A stretch of DNA of 64,000 bases from Sedimentisphaera salicampi. Lineage in GTDB: Bacteria > Planctomycetota > Phycisphaerae > Sedimentisphaerales > Sedimentisphaeraceae. Every line of letters starts with the position of its first letter. The stretch's first letter is position 1. Where the stretch lies: assembly GCF_002117005.1 (NCBI RefSeq), contig NZ_CP021023.1, positions 1,984,001-2,048,000 of the forward strand, given 5' to 3'. Below are positions 16,544 through 25,835 of the stretch, one piece after another. Both the position numbers and the translations under genes were made by a program. The notes below the pieces were generated by a model. That model searched no databases. It had not been told where the DNA came from and saw only the letters and a program-made list of their open reading frames with translations.

Positions 16544-19108
16544 ATGAAAAGATATTTTTTTCTTCTCACAGCATTTCTCTTTATCAGCTCTCCTATGTTT
16601 TCAGCGCAGCTCCTCCGCCACTGGAGCCTCGATGAAGCCTCGCTCAATTACGACGGGGGAAAATGGAGCGGAACTGAAGAAGATATAAGCAAAACAGCAG
16701 GAAGGCTCTTCGGTTTTGCAGAATTCAGCGATATAGGTCAGTCCGGAGCGGGTTTGATAGGCAATAAAGGAGCACCGGGAAGCAATGATCTGGCATATGA
16801 TTTCCAAACCGATCCTTCAATCGGCGGAGTGGCAACGCAGGTTTACGGCGCACTGCCCGAGACGGGCGATTTTACGCTTGAAGTTTGGATCAAAACTTCA
16901 TCCCCGCACACCTCTCAAGGACATATCTTCAGCAACAGCAGTAATCAGCCCGGCAGGGCATCTCTTTATATTCAAAACGGCAAGGCCTCTTTCTGGGCAG
17001 ACGGCTTCAGCTCAGCCCTGAGCTCTGTAAGCAATGTTGACGACGGCCAATGGCACAAAGTTTCCGCTGCGAGAAGCGGCGAGAATTTCTACCTCAAAAT
17101 AGACGAAAGATTGGAGGCGTGGTCTGAAGAAAAGGGAATCATCTTCGATCAAAACACCTTCTGGATGATTGGCAGGCAGCGGTCTTGGGCAGGAAATTAT
17201 GAAGGTATGGTTTCTGATGTGAAGGTGTACGACGAGGCGCTTTTTGGAAGCCCTCAGCAGATTGAATACTCCACTCCTGAAAACGGTTTTCAGTTTGCAG
17301 ACCCTTCAGCAGCAGCTCTGAGCTGGGAGGCTCCCAAAGGAGTTGATGTGATGGAATACAGAGTGTATTTCAGCGAGGATTTTCAAGCTGTTTCGGATTT
17401 ATCAAGCGATGAGGCTTTAGCAGACACTATCCCCGCAGGGCAGGAGAGAACATACAGCCCTGAAGGCCTTGAATTCAACACTACTTATTACTGGCGCATT
17501 GATGCAGAGACTTCAGGCGGCGAAGCGGTGCAGGGGCGCATAAGCAGCTTCCGCACAGAGCCGCTCGATATCCCCGGGCAGGTGATTGCTCATTCGCCTA
17601 AATCAAGCGGTATATATATCGGCTCCCCGGCAATTGCAATCCTTCCCAGCGGCGAGTATGTTGTGAAGTTTTGCGAATTCGGCCCGGGTTCTACATTCGA
17701 TACAAGCCTTATATACATCTCAAGCGATAAAGGAAAAAATTGGAAGCTCGTAAACAGATACAAAGGGATGTTCTGGTCTAACCTTTTCCTGCATAATTCG
17801 GAGCTGTATCAAATGGGAGCAAGCAAAAGATATGGGCAATGCGTTATCAGAAAATCTTCCGACGGCGGCCGCACTTGGACAACGCCGCAGGATGAAAACA
17901 GCGGGATAATTCTGCCCGATTCCCAGTACCATACAGCCGCAGTGCCGATGGTTGTGAGCAACGGCAGAATCTGGCGGGCAATGGAAGACGGGCAGAACGG
18001 AACAAAATGGGGTGAGCGTTTCAGGGCGTTTGTTATGAGCGCACCCTTAGATTCGAATCTGCTCAAGGCCTCAAGCTGGACAGCCACAAACAGAATCGCC
18101 TACAACGAAAACTGGCTCGGCGGCGAATTCGGCGGATTTCTCGAAGGCAATGCCGTGCTCACGCCGGACGGGCAGGTCGTGAATATCCTGAGGGTGGATT
18201 ATCGAGACGTTCCCGAGAAGGCGGCGATTATCCGTGTATCAGAAGACGGAGAGACTGCCTCATTCGATCCCGAAAATGATTTTATCACCTTCCCGGGCGG
18301 GTGCAAAAAATTCACAATCCGCCGAGACCCTGTTACAAACCGCTGCTGGACACTTTCCAACGCGGTGCTTCCGCAGCATGAGGGCGGGAACGTGGAGCGT
18401 ACACGAAATGCTCAGGTGCTTATGTCTTCAGAGAATCTGCGTGAATGGACAGAGCACAAGGTTGTTTTGTATCACGAAGATGTGAGCAATCACGGATTCC
18501 AGTATCTCGACTGGCGATTTGAAGGCGATGATATCGTGGCCGCTTCCAGAACTGCCTATGACGACGGCCTCGGCGGCGCGGACAACCAGCACAACTCGAA
18601 TTTTATTACGTTCCACAGATTCGAAGATTTCCGCGGGCCTCACCGGCCGTACATAAAATCTCAGCCGGAAGATTCCCTTCAAACCCCGGCAGGCAGAGAT
18701 ATTTCTTTCGAGATTACTGTAAACAACGGCGCCGATTCTTTTACGTGGTATAAGAAAAACTCTAACGGCAGTGATTTAAAAATCTCAGCCGGCGGGCGAT
18801 TTTCTTTAGAATCAGGCTCCGGCAGCTCCCAGCTTACAATAGAATCAATCTCGAATGAAGATGAAGGCGAGTATTACTGCGTTGCGGAAAACTCCGCAGG
18901 ACAGGTTCGCTCTGAACCGGCCAAACTCACCATCGACAAACAAGCCTGCACCGCTGCAAGTTTGATGAAACTGAATCTTCAGCGGCAGAGTGGATTCTGG
19001 AGCGGCGTAATTGATTCGGCTTATCAAAGCTTTGCCCATTTCTCCGGCTTTTCAGAAAATGACGAGCTCACGCACTCTGGCTTAATAGTTTTAGGCAGAA
19101 CAAGGTAG
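16544..19108 (+). CDS. Secreted LamG + sialidase-like (Asp-box) + Ig protein
   Basis: I start at ATG 16544 because AAGGA at 16534-16538 precedes it and the next residues form a signal peptide (MKRYFFLLTAFLFISSP). Domains: LamG (about 20-240), fibronectin-like linker (245-340), a six-bladed sialidase/BNR-like region (350-705) with Asp-boxes SSDKGKNWKLV and SSDGGRTWTTP, then an Ig-like domain (about 710-800). This is a candidate exo-acting glycosidase, possibly a sialidase, but catalytic residues were not verified. Unlike its two neighbours the tail is not a clean dockerin-like motif: it ends FSENDELTHSGLIVLG, which looks like a decayed version. Confidence 0.78.
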   Translation: MKRYFFLLTAFLFISSPMFSAQLLRHWSLDEASLNYDGGKWSGTEEDISKTAGRLFGFAEFSDIGQSGAGLIGNKGAPGSNDLAYDFQTDPSIGGVATQVYGALPETGDFTLEVWIKTSSPHTSQGHIFSNSSNQPGRASLYIQNGKASFWADGFSSALSSVSNVDDGQWHKVSAARSGENFYLKIDERLEAWSEEKGIIFDQNTFWMIGRQRSWAGNYEGMVSDVKVYDEALFGSPQQIEYSTPENGFQFADPSAAALSWEAPKGVDVMEYRVYFSEDFQAVSDLSSDEALADTIPAGQERTYSPEGLEFNTTYYWRIDAETSGGEAVQGRISSFRTEPLDIPGQVIAHSPKSSGIYIGSPAIAILPSGEYVVKFCEFGPGSTFDTSLIYISSDKGKNWKLVNRYKGMFWSNLFLHNSELYQMGASKRYGQCVIRKSSDGGRTWTTPQDENSGIILPDSQYHTAAVPMVVSNGRIWRAMEDGQNGTKWGERFRAFVMSAPLDSNLLKASSWTATNRIAYNENWLGGEFGGFLEGNAVLTPDGQVVNILRVDYRDVPEKAAIIRVSEDGETASFDPENDFITFPGGCKKFTIRRDPVTNRCWTLSNAVLPQHEGGNVERTRNAQVLMSSENLREWTEHKVVLYHEDVSNHGFQYLDWRFEGDDIVAASRTAYDDGLGGADNQHNSNFITFHRFEDFRGPHRPYIKSQPEDSLQTPAGRDISFEITVNNGADSFTWYKKNSNGSDLKISAGGRFSLESGSGSSQLTIESISNEDEGEYYCVAENSAGQVRSEPAKLTIDKQACTAASLMKLNLQRQSGFWSGVIDSAYQSFAHFSGFSENDELTHSGLIVLGRTR

Positions 19109-19154
19109 CTTTAACACTTTTTATGAACAAAATTGGAAATATGAAGGCTTAAAA

Positions 19155-20792
19155 ATGAAACAGTCAAACAAAAAATCAGACGCAAATTTCGACCGCAGAA
19201 GCTTTTTGTATGCCGCCGCAGGGACGGCAGTTTTAGGTTCTTTCAAATCGAAGGCAGGCTCAGACTATTCGGGCATCAGCATCAGCAAAAGCCTCAAGCC
19301 CAAAGAAATGCCGAACATCATCATTATGATGACAGACCAGCAGCGTTTTGATGCGCTGGGCTGCATGGGCGACAAGGCCGCCCACACGCCGAATATAGAC
19401 AGGCTTGCTGAGGAGGGCACGCTGTTTGAACGCTGCTATGTGAGCAATCCGATATGCACGCCAAGCAGGGCGAGTATGCTAACGGGCAAAACAGTACCCG
19501 GGCACGGGCTCTACCGCCTGTACGACAATCTGCCCGAGGATGAGATTATGTTCCCTGAATACCTTCGCAGAGCCGGCTACAAAACAGCGATGTTCGGCAA
19601 GATGCACACCTCAGGCAGGCTCAAGGAGGCCAAAGAAAGACACCCCAACGACGGCTTCGAGATCTACAAATGGTGTATTGAACCGTATATCCATCAGGAC
19701 AGCCCGCTGAATGCATACACCAAATGGCTCAGAGAGAAAGACCCCGCTTTCGCAGAGAAGCTCAGGAAAAAGGGCAGGAGCATAAGCCGCATCCCCCGTG
19801 AGCTGCATATGACAAAATGGGCAGCGGATAATACGATCGACCTGATAAACGATTACAAAGAGGGAAATCCGTTTTTCGGGATAATGAGCGTGTTTGATCC
19901 GCACAACCCCTATGAAGGATATCCGCCGGAAATGGCAGAGCTTATCGACGAGGATAAAATAGAAGATCCGATCCTCAAAAAAAGCTCAGATGAGCCCAGC
20001 CCAATAGCCTATGAACGAAACAGATCACATCTTGGCAGTATTGATAATTTCAGCCTTGAAGAGCTGCGCGAAATGAAAAAGAACTACCTTGCAACGATCG
20101 CTTTCTTTGATGAGCAGGTTGGCAGGGTGCTGGATGCCCTCGATGAGAAGGGCATAGCCGACAACACGCTTGTTGTGGTAACATCAGACGGCGGAGATAT
20201 GCTCGGAGACCACCAGCTCCTTGCCAAAGGCGCTTTCCTCTACGAACAGAGCATTCGCGTTCCGCTGATAATGCGCTGGCCGAGTAAGATGCCCTCGGGC
20301 AAGCGGGTAAGAGAGCTCACTCAGCTCCAAGACCTCGCCTGCACCTCGCTTAGCGCAGCAGGAATAATGAACGAGAAGATTCAGAGCACTATGCCCGAAT
20401 CGCTCAATCTGGCAGCTCTCGCCAACGGCAATGCGGAGAGGTGGCGTGATTTTGCCGTTTCAACTTTCCGCAACACGGGGATTATGGTTGACGGGCAGTA
20501 TCCAGACCCGCCCATTCATATAACGATGATAAGGGAAACCAGATACAAGCTTATTGCATACCTCAACCCGCGCGGGAGCGAAGAGCCCTTTGAAGGCCAG
20601 ATCTTTGATATGCACAAAGACCCCCACGAACTAAACAACCTCTGGGACAGTCCTGAGCATATCGAGATAAAGCTCAGGCTGATCTCTAAGCTTGCAGGCT
20701 GGGAAACAAGGCAGGAGCTTATGCTCGGCTCGCCGATCGGCGGGGATGTGCCCGGGGCTAAGGAGAGGCTCGATAACCGCCTGGAAAAATAG
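19155..20792 (+). CDS. Tat-exported sulfatase
   Basis: The 545-residue protein has a twin-arginine signal (FDRRSFLYAAAGTAVLG, residues 12-28) and the type I sulfatase signature C101-T-P-S-R-A-S, whose cysteine is converted to formylglycine. Metal ligands appear in NIIIMMTDQQRFD near residue 60 and in TSDGGDMLGDH. It removes sulfate esters from a polysaccharide outside the cytoplasm. It lies 46 bases after the sialidase-like gene and is followed by a second sulfatase, so a sulfated glycan is the probable substrate of the whole locus. The maturing enzyme is not recognisable in this window. Confidence 0.92.
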   Translation: MKQSNKKSDANFDRRSFLYAAAGTAVLGSFKSKAGSDYSGISISKSLKPKEMPNIIIMMTDQQRFDALGCMGDKAAHTPNIDRLAEEGTLFERCYVSNPICTPSRASMLTGKTVPGHGLYRLYDNLPEDEIMFPEYLRRAGYKTAMFGKMHTSGRLKEAKERHPNDGFEIYKWCIEPYIHQDSPLNAYTKWLREKDPAFAEKLRKKGRSISRIPRELHMTKWAADNTIDLINDYKEGNPFFGIMSVFDPHNPYEGYPPEMAELIDEDKIEDPILKKSSDEPSPIAYERNRSHLGSIDNFSLEELREMKKNYLATIAFFDEQVGRVLDALDEKGIADNTLVVVTSDGGDMLGDHQLLAKGAFLYEQSIRVPLIMRWPSKMPSGKRVRELTQLQDLACTSLSAAGIMNEKIQSTMPESLNLAALANGNAERWRDFAVSTFRNTGIMVDGQYPDPPIHITMIRETRYKLIAYLNPRGSEEPFEGQIFDMHKDPHELNNLWDSPEHIEIKLRLISKLAGWETRQELMLGSPIGGDVPGAKERLDNRLEK

Positions 20793-20857
20793 AGACTAAT
20801 AGTGTTAGTTCAAAAAAAGAGAACACTTAGCAGTAAAATTTTTATGAGGCTTATGAG

Positions 20858-22324
20858 ATGGAAGAGAATAAAACATTAAAAAACAGAACTGAGTTAAATC
20901 GTCGCACTTTTCTCAGGTCTGCTGTTGGAGCAGCATTTGCAGGTGCAGGAATAAGCGGGCTCTCCAGCTATGCTCAAGCAGCTTCGAAGAGTTATTTTGG
21001 AAACAATCAGGGCAGCCTGCCTAATATAGTTTTTATTATGGCTGATGATCTGGGCTTCGGCGAACTTGGCTGTTATGGTCAGGAAAAGATTAAAACGCCT
21101 AACATTGACAGGCTTGCATCTGAAGGAATGCGTTTCACTCAGGCTTATGCAGGTTCAAGTGTATGTGCACCTTCACGCTCCAGCCTTTTAACGGGATTCC
21201 ATAACGGTCATAACCGCATCAGGGACAATCTCCCGCATGGCGTATTTCTACGTCCGGATGATGTTACCGCAGCAGAAGTATTGCAGCGGGCTGGATATTA
21301 TACCGGATGCATCGGTAAATGGGGAGTGGGCAATCCCGGTTCATGGGGCGTGCCAGAGCGTCAGGGATTTGATTATTTTTACGGACATAAGAATCAGGAC
21401 CAGGCGCACTTTTACTACCCAGACTACCTTTGGGAGAATGATAAGGTTAAGCTGCTTCAAGAAATGGAAATTGTTAATGAAGTAGGGAAAATGGTCGGCA
21501 ACAGAGGCGGAGAGAATAGATTCTACACCCACGACCTTTTCACCAAAAAAGCTCTTCAGTTTATTGACAAGAATCATAAAAGTCCGTTTTTCCTTTATCT
21601 TCCTTATACTATTCCCCATTTTTCAGATTATCCCGCCGGAACCCCCGAACATTTCATCGTGCCCGATGATAAGCCGTATAGCGAAAAAGACTGGACGCAA
21701 ATCCAGAAAAATTATGCGGCAATGATTACGCGAATGGATGGAGACGTTGGCAAGATAATTGGCAAGCTCAAAAAGTATGGTCTTGAGTCTAACACGTTAG
21801 TAATATTTACCAGCGATAACGGCCCATACGGTGGCGCACCAACGGACTTTTTTAACAGTGCTGGTCCTTTCCGAGGTAAAAAAAGAGATCTCTATGAGGG
21901 CGGTATTCGAGTACCTTTTATAGCAAAGTGGCCGGGCGTGATAAAACCGGGTACTAAGAGCGAACACATAATAGCATTTTGGGATGTGCTGCCTACTTTA
22001 GCTGAAACAGCAGGATTAAAGCCGCCGAAGAATATAGACGGGATTTCCTTTTTGCCTGTTTTGAAGGGGAAGGAGCAAAAAGAACATGATTATCTGTTTT
22101 GGGATTACGGCCATGTACGAAAAACCTATAAAGCCGCGTTGCGAACTGGGGAATGGAAAGGGGTTTTTCAGACCGGCAGGCCGCCGGAATTGTATAACCT
22201 CAAAAAAGATAAGGGTGAAAATAATAATATAGCAAAACATCATCCTGAGATTGTTCAAAAAATCAGAGCTTTGATTGATAAAGCCCGCAAGGGCACTGAA
22301 AATTATCCAAACAGGGAATTTTAG
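20858..22324 (+). CDS. Tat-exported sulfatase (arylsulfatase A-like)
   Basis: This 488-residue sulfatase has a twin-arginine signal (LNRRTFLRSAVGAAFAGAG, residues 13-31), metal-binding NIVFIMADDLGFGELGCYG, formylglycine site C103-A-P-S-R-S-S and the second metal site FTSDNGPYGG. The length matches arylsulfatase A-type enzymes. It is not a close duplicate of the preceding sulfatase, so the pair probably acts on different sulfate positions. AGGCTTATGAG precedes the start. A strong bidirectional terminator at 22364-22404 closes the LamG/sulfatase arm. Confidence 0.92.
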   Translation: MEENKTLKNRTELNRRTFLRSAVGAAFAGAGISGLSSYAQAASKSYFGNNQGSLPNIVFIMADDLGFGELGCYGQEKIKTPNIDRLASEGMRFTQAYAGSSVCAPSRSSLLTGFHNGHNRIRDNLPHGVFLRPDDVTAAEVLQRAGYYTGCIGKWGVGNPGSWGVPERQGFDYFYGHKNQDQAHFYYPDYLWENDKVKLLQEMEIVNEVGKMVGNRGGENRFYTHDLFTKKALQFIDKNHKSPFFLYLPYTIPHFSDYPAGTPEHFIVPDDKPYSEKDWTQIQKNYAAMITRMDGDVGKIIGKLKKYGLESNTLVIFTSDNGPYGGAPTDFFNSAGPFRGKKRDLYEGGIRVPFIAKWPGVIKPGTKSEHIIAFWDVLPTLAETAGLKPPKNIDGISFLPVLKGKEQKEHDYLFWDYGHVRKTYKAALRTGEWKGVFQTGRPPELYNLKKDKGENNNIAKHHPEIVQKIRALIDKARKGTENYPNREF

Positions 22325-22363
22325 CCTGCGAGGCAGACTGAAAAAGAAAGTTGGTCAAATTAA

Positions 22364-22404
22364 AAAGGCATTCTGAAGTTGTGAACTTGTTTCAGAATGC
22401 CTTT
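22364..22404. terminator. Bidirectional intrinsic terminator
   Basis: A 14-base perfect stem, AAAGGCATTCTGAA (22364-22377) against TTCAGAATGCCTTT (22391-22404), with a 13-base loop and flanking A- and T-rich tracts. It sits between convergent genes: the sulfatase (+) and the fucose-isomerase-like gene (-). Confidence 0.85.
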
Positions 22405-22425
22405 GCTTTTTAGCAGTTTCGCTTT

Positions 22426-23940
22426 TTAAGATTTGATCTCGGAGGGAGTGCAGTAATCGTAGCACTCAAACGGGATATCCATCTGTTCTGCGAGGGCTTT
22501 GAGATCAGCTAAATAATCCCCGAACACCACCATTGGATGGTTGCTGTTTAGGTTCTGCTCTATTTTCGAGCAAAGCCTTAAATACCACTGCGGCCAGTCT
22601 CTGTTGCATCTTTCCGTACGCTCAAGCCACTGCTCTTCAGTAGGCACATCGGTAACGCCTCTTCCTGCGCAGAGATACATCTTGTTGTTCCGGTAGCTGA
22701 ATCTTGCCCAAGTTGCAACGCCCGGCTTCTTCACAGCCGCTGAGCATGTTCCTCCGCCTGCCTTGAAATACATCGGCGTCTGGCGCTCGCTCCAAGCCCC
22801 TTCCAGAGATTCGTGGCTCCCGTGTGCGAAATAGGGGGCTAATGCGCCTGAATTTACAAACCAGTACAGCCCTTCCTTGCTGTCCCAGTAGCGAAGGTCG
22901 TTGAAGCCCACAGGCTCCCCGCCGGAGAGCAGCTTGAGCACCTGCATTGTAACAGCGGCTCCGTCGTCTGCCTCTGTGGCTGAAACGAAGGTGTTTCCGT
23001 CGCTGTCGGGGCGGAGTTTGTTGTTGAGGATTCCGAGCGTAAGGTCGGTTGCGGGGTAGTGCTGTATCCAGTCGAGCTGGTCCTGCACTCCGATAAAATC
23101 AAGCCCGAATTCTTCCTTCAGCTCCAGAAGGGCGTAATAAACTTTCATCTGGAATATCACCATATCCTTCGTGAGAACCTTCTCCGGATCGCTTCCCAGC
23201 TTGAATTCCATCCCTTTGTCCATAAGAAACTGCATTGCCTTTTCGGCTTTGGCGTCATCGATTTTCTCCGCCATTTTGGCAAGCCGGAGGCCGTCGAAAC
23301 CGAGCCGGGCAATCCCGAAATACTGCAGGAAATCAGCATCAGAGATCTTGTTCCACATCTCCATCGAACGCGGCCCGACTGCTCCGTAGATCATACCTGA
23401 AAGCTGCTCTCTCACGAGCTTCGCCTTTTCCCTGCTTTCCTGTGATACGGGGATTTCAACGCTCTTTTGCTCGGGGTAGTCGTATCTGCCAGTTTCAAGG
23501 AATGTACTAACTGCCTCGGAGTACGCATCGTGCTGCTCAAAATCCTCAACGAAGCATCTGCTTGTTTCCATCCCCACCTGCGAGCAGCCGGCAGCCGCTG
23601 CCATAAGCCCAACTGCCCCGGGGAAATCCGGTATAAGGCTTCCCAGCAGAAGCTTCTTGCAGTTTTCAGGTGTCTGCCAGAGCGGGGATACCACGAAGTC
23701 AGGATATGTCCAGCCGGCGAAAAAAACTATAAGCCTCTCTGCGCTGGATTTCTCGATGGTTTGCATGCCTTCGTAAACGCTCGAAGCGAAGCCTTCCGGA
23801 TTGAGAACATTCGGCTCCCAGCCGGCATCCCTGATTACCTCGCAAAGGTGGCTGATCTGTTTCTCAGCTACAGGCCATACGGTTTGATTGCAGATTGGGC
23901 GTGCATCCAAAGGCAGGTAAATATCCACGGTTTTGCTCAT
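22426..23940 (-). CDS. L-fucose/L-arabinose isomerase-like protein
   Basis: Started at ATG 23940 (MSKTVDIYLPLD; GGAAAAAC upstream), the protein has about 504 residues. It shows the FucI/AraA fold and the expected metal ligands: Glu in ATEADDGAA, Asp about 25 residues later in GFNDLRYWD, and a late His in SNHPMVVFGD. The family interconverts aldoses and ketoses with Mn2+. No signal peptide is seen, so it is cytoplasmic. It is divergent from the XylR-like regulator at 24175, which probably controls it. Substrate (fucose, arabinose, rhamnose-like) cannot be fixed by eye. Confidence 0.78.
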   Translation of the reverse strand: MSKTVDIYLPLDARPICNQTVWPVAEKQISHLCEVIRDAGWEPNVLNPEGFASSVYEGMQTIEKSSAERLIVFFAGWTYPDFVVSPLWQTPENCKKLLLGSLIPDFPGAVGLMAAAAGCSQVGMETSRCFVEDFEQHDAYSEAVSTFLETGRYDYPEQKSVEIPVSQESREKAKLVREQLSGMIYGAVGPRSMEMWNKISDADFLQYFGIARLGFDGLRLAKMAEKIDDAKAEKAMQFLMDKGMEFKLGSDPEKVLTKDMVIFQMKVYYALLELKEEFGLDFIGVQDQLDWIQHYPATDLTLGILNNKLRPDSDGNTFVSATEADDGAAVTMQVLKLLSGGEPVGFNDLRYWDSKEGLYWFVNSGALAPYFAHGSHESLEGAWSERQTPMYFKAGGGTCSAAVKKPGVATWARFSYRNNKMYLCAGRGVTDVPTEEQWLERTERCNRDWPQWYLRLCSKIEQNLNSNHPMVVFGDYLADLKALAEQMDIPFECYDYCTPSEIKS

Positions 23941-24174
23941 ATTGTTTTTCCTTTCAGTTAATTCTTCCAGCTTAAGCACCAAAAGAAAGCTTTTGATTAT
24001 AAAGCTGCTTTTATGTGAACATATTTACGCTTTCAACAAATTATATTAGATTTCCACACTCCGGTGAATGCCAATTTACTTCAAAAAAATAACCATTTTC
24101 GGAAAATAAGATTTACTTGCTTCAAGCTTCGCTTAAACTACTCAGCAGTGAATGAAAGCCTGAAGAAAAACAAA

Positions 24175-25347
24175 ATGAAAAAAGTAATACTGCTCACAGA
24201 AGGTCTTAGCACTTATGCACGCCAGCTTCTGGATGGGTTGTCTGAATATTCCAGAATAAACGGCCCGTGGGCATTTTACAGGGAATCCCTTATCCCCTTC
24301 TACAGAGCCGGGCAGAGCGATTATCTGCCTGAGCATATAAAATCTCTCAATGCTCATGGAGTGATTGTTCGAGCTTCCGGGCCGAAGATGGCGCAGGCGG
24401 CGAGGAGCCTTGGGCTTCCGGCTGTGGCCTGCGATGACAATAATCTTATGCCGGAGGTGCCGAATATTGTCAGCGATTATGAGGCCGTGGGCAAGATGGC
24501 AGCGGAGGATTTGCTCGCACGCGGGTTCAAAAACTTCGGCTACTGCGGTTTTGATGATATGTACTGGTCTGTCCAGAGGCAGCGATTCTTCAAACATACT
24601 GTTGAGAAGGCCGGATGCAGAGTAAATGTGTACTCAAGCCCCAAAAGAGCAGAACAAAACTCAGGCGGCCAGGAGCTTGCAAGCTTAGCTCAGTGGGTAA
24701 GCTCTCTTCCCAAGCCGGCTGCTGTTATGGCCTGCAACGACGACCGCGCAAATCAGGTGATTACCTCCTGCAATATCACAGGCATAAATATTCCTGAGGA
24801 GGTTGCTGTTTTGGGCGTTGATAATGATTCCCTGCTCTGCACCCTCTCAAATCCCCATCTCTCGAGCATTGCTCTGGATGCAAGGAAGGCCGGCTTCAAG
24901 GCTGCAGCGCTGCTTGACAGGATGATGAGCGGGCAGGAAGCAGCGAATCATACGGTAACTGTGCGGCCTACGCATATAGAAAGACGGCGTTCTGCCGATA
25001 TTTTCGCCCTTGAAGATGAGCAGGTGGCTGCGGCGGTGCAGTTTATCCATAAAAACGCAAGAGAGCCGATTCAGGTTAGTGATGTGGCAAGGGAGGCTGC
25101 TTTGTCTCCAAGGGCTCTTTACAGCAGGTTTCACAAGTATCTTGGCAGGAGCGTCTATGAGGAGATTAAGCGCGTGCGGATCAAGGAGATCTCGCAAATG
25201 CTTCTCAGCACAGACCTGCCGGTTTATCAGATTGCTCTTTGTTTCAATTTTTCAAGCATTGAGCATATTGGAAGGTATTTCAAAAGCTATACCGGCATAT
25301 CTCCGCTTGCCTATCGAAAAAGATTCAGCACCCGCAGCTTTGACTGA
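24175..25347 (+). CDS. XylR-like regulator (sugar-binding domain + AraC HTH)
   Basis: I start at ATG 24175 (MKKVILLTEG), which begins the first beta strand of the binding domain; upstream residues of the longer frame have no domain character. About 390 residues: LacI/PBP-like effector domain (1-275) and a C-terminal AraC-type double HTH (about 285-385; REAALSPRALYSRFHKYLGRSVYEEIKRVRI and SSIEHIGRYFKSYTGISPLAYRKR). The layout matches XylR, which activates sugar-catabolic genes on binding its sugar. The divergent isomerase-like gene is the natural target. Confidence 0.88.
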   Translation: MKKVILLTEGLSTYARQLLDGLSEYSRINGPWAFYRESLIPFYRAGQSDYLPEHIKSLNAHGVIVRASGPKMAQAARSLGLPAVACDDNNLMPEVPNIVSDYEAVGKMAAEDLLARGFKNFGYCGFDDMYWSVQRQRFFKHTVEKAGCRVNVYSSPKRAEQNSGGQELASLAQWVSSLPKPAAVMACNDDRANQVITSCNITGINIPEEVAVLGVDNDSLLCTLSNPHLSSIALDARKAGFKAAALLDRMMSGQEAANHTVTVRPTHIERRRSADIFALEDEQVAAAVQFIHKNAREPIQVSDVAREAALSPRALYSRFHKYLGRSVYEEIKRVRIKEISQMLLSTDLPVYQIALCFNFSSIEHIGRYFKSYTGISPLAYRKRFSTRSFD

Positions 25348-25471
25348 TTATAAAAAACGCAAGCCGGCAATTTGCTCGAAGTTGCAAAATGTAAGCTCTT
25401 CGCTATATTAGCGGACTGAATTTGCAGCAGAAAATGAGTTTCACTAAGTCTAAATTTCAAGCGGGGCAGTA

Positions 25472-25765
25472 ATGGAAAATCCGTTCTTCATAGAGCTTCT
25501 TGAGGCGGGGATGGTGGTTTGTTTCGGGGCGGCATGGCCGATATCAATACACAAATCCATCACCTCCAAGACCTCCAAAGGCAAGAGCTTCGTGTTTTTG
25601 CTGGTGATATTCGCCGGCTATATACTCGGCGTATCCCGAAAGGTAATCACAGACACCTACAGCATCGCATTCTACGCATACTGCCTGAACCTGCTGATGG
25701 TGGGTGCAGATTCGATGCTCTGGCTGATCAACCACCACCGGCACGACAAAAAAGCCCAGTTATAA
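25472..25765 (+). CDS. Small three-segment membrane protein, possibly PQ-loop/SemiSWEET-like
   Basis: This 97-residue protein has three hydrophobic segments (about 4-24, 40-58 and 66-88) and a positively charged cytoplasmic loop (HKSITSKTSKGKS). Size, three-helix layout and an early W-P-I-S motif recall half-transporters of the SemiSWEET/PQ-loop type, but the match is weak and no function is claimed. GCGGGGCAG is the only purine-rich sequence before the start. It lies alone between the XylR-like gene and a convergent terminator. Confidence 0.6.
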   Translation: MENPFFIELLEAGMVVCFGAAWPISIHKSITSKTSKGKSFVFLLVIFAGYILGVSRKVITDTYSIAFYAYCLNLLMVGADSMLWLINHHRHDKKAQL

Positions 25766-25813
25766 AAAAACCGCTCAACAGGAACTAAAAATTCTTCAGC
25801 TCTCATTGAGCGG
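25764..25813 (-). terminator. Intrinsic terminator of the exported isomerase-like gene
   Basis: On the minus strand an 8-base perfect stem (arms 25813-25806 and 25778-25771, CCGCTCAA/TTGAGCGG) encloses a 27-base loop and is followed directly by seven T. It lies 22 bases after the stop of the gene at 25836. Confidence 0.72.
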
Positions 25814-25835
25814 CAATAATTCTATGGTGAGTTTT

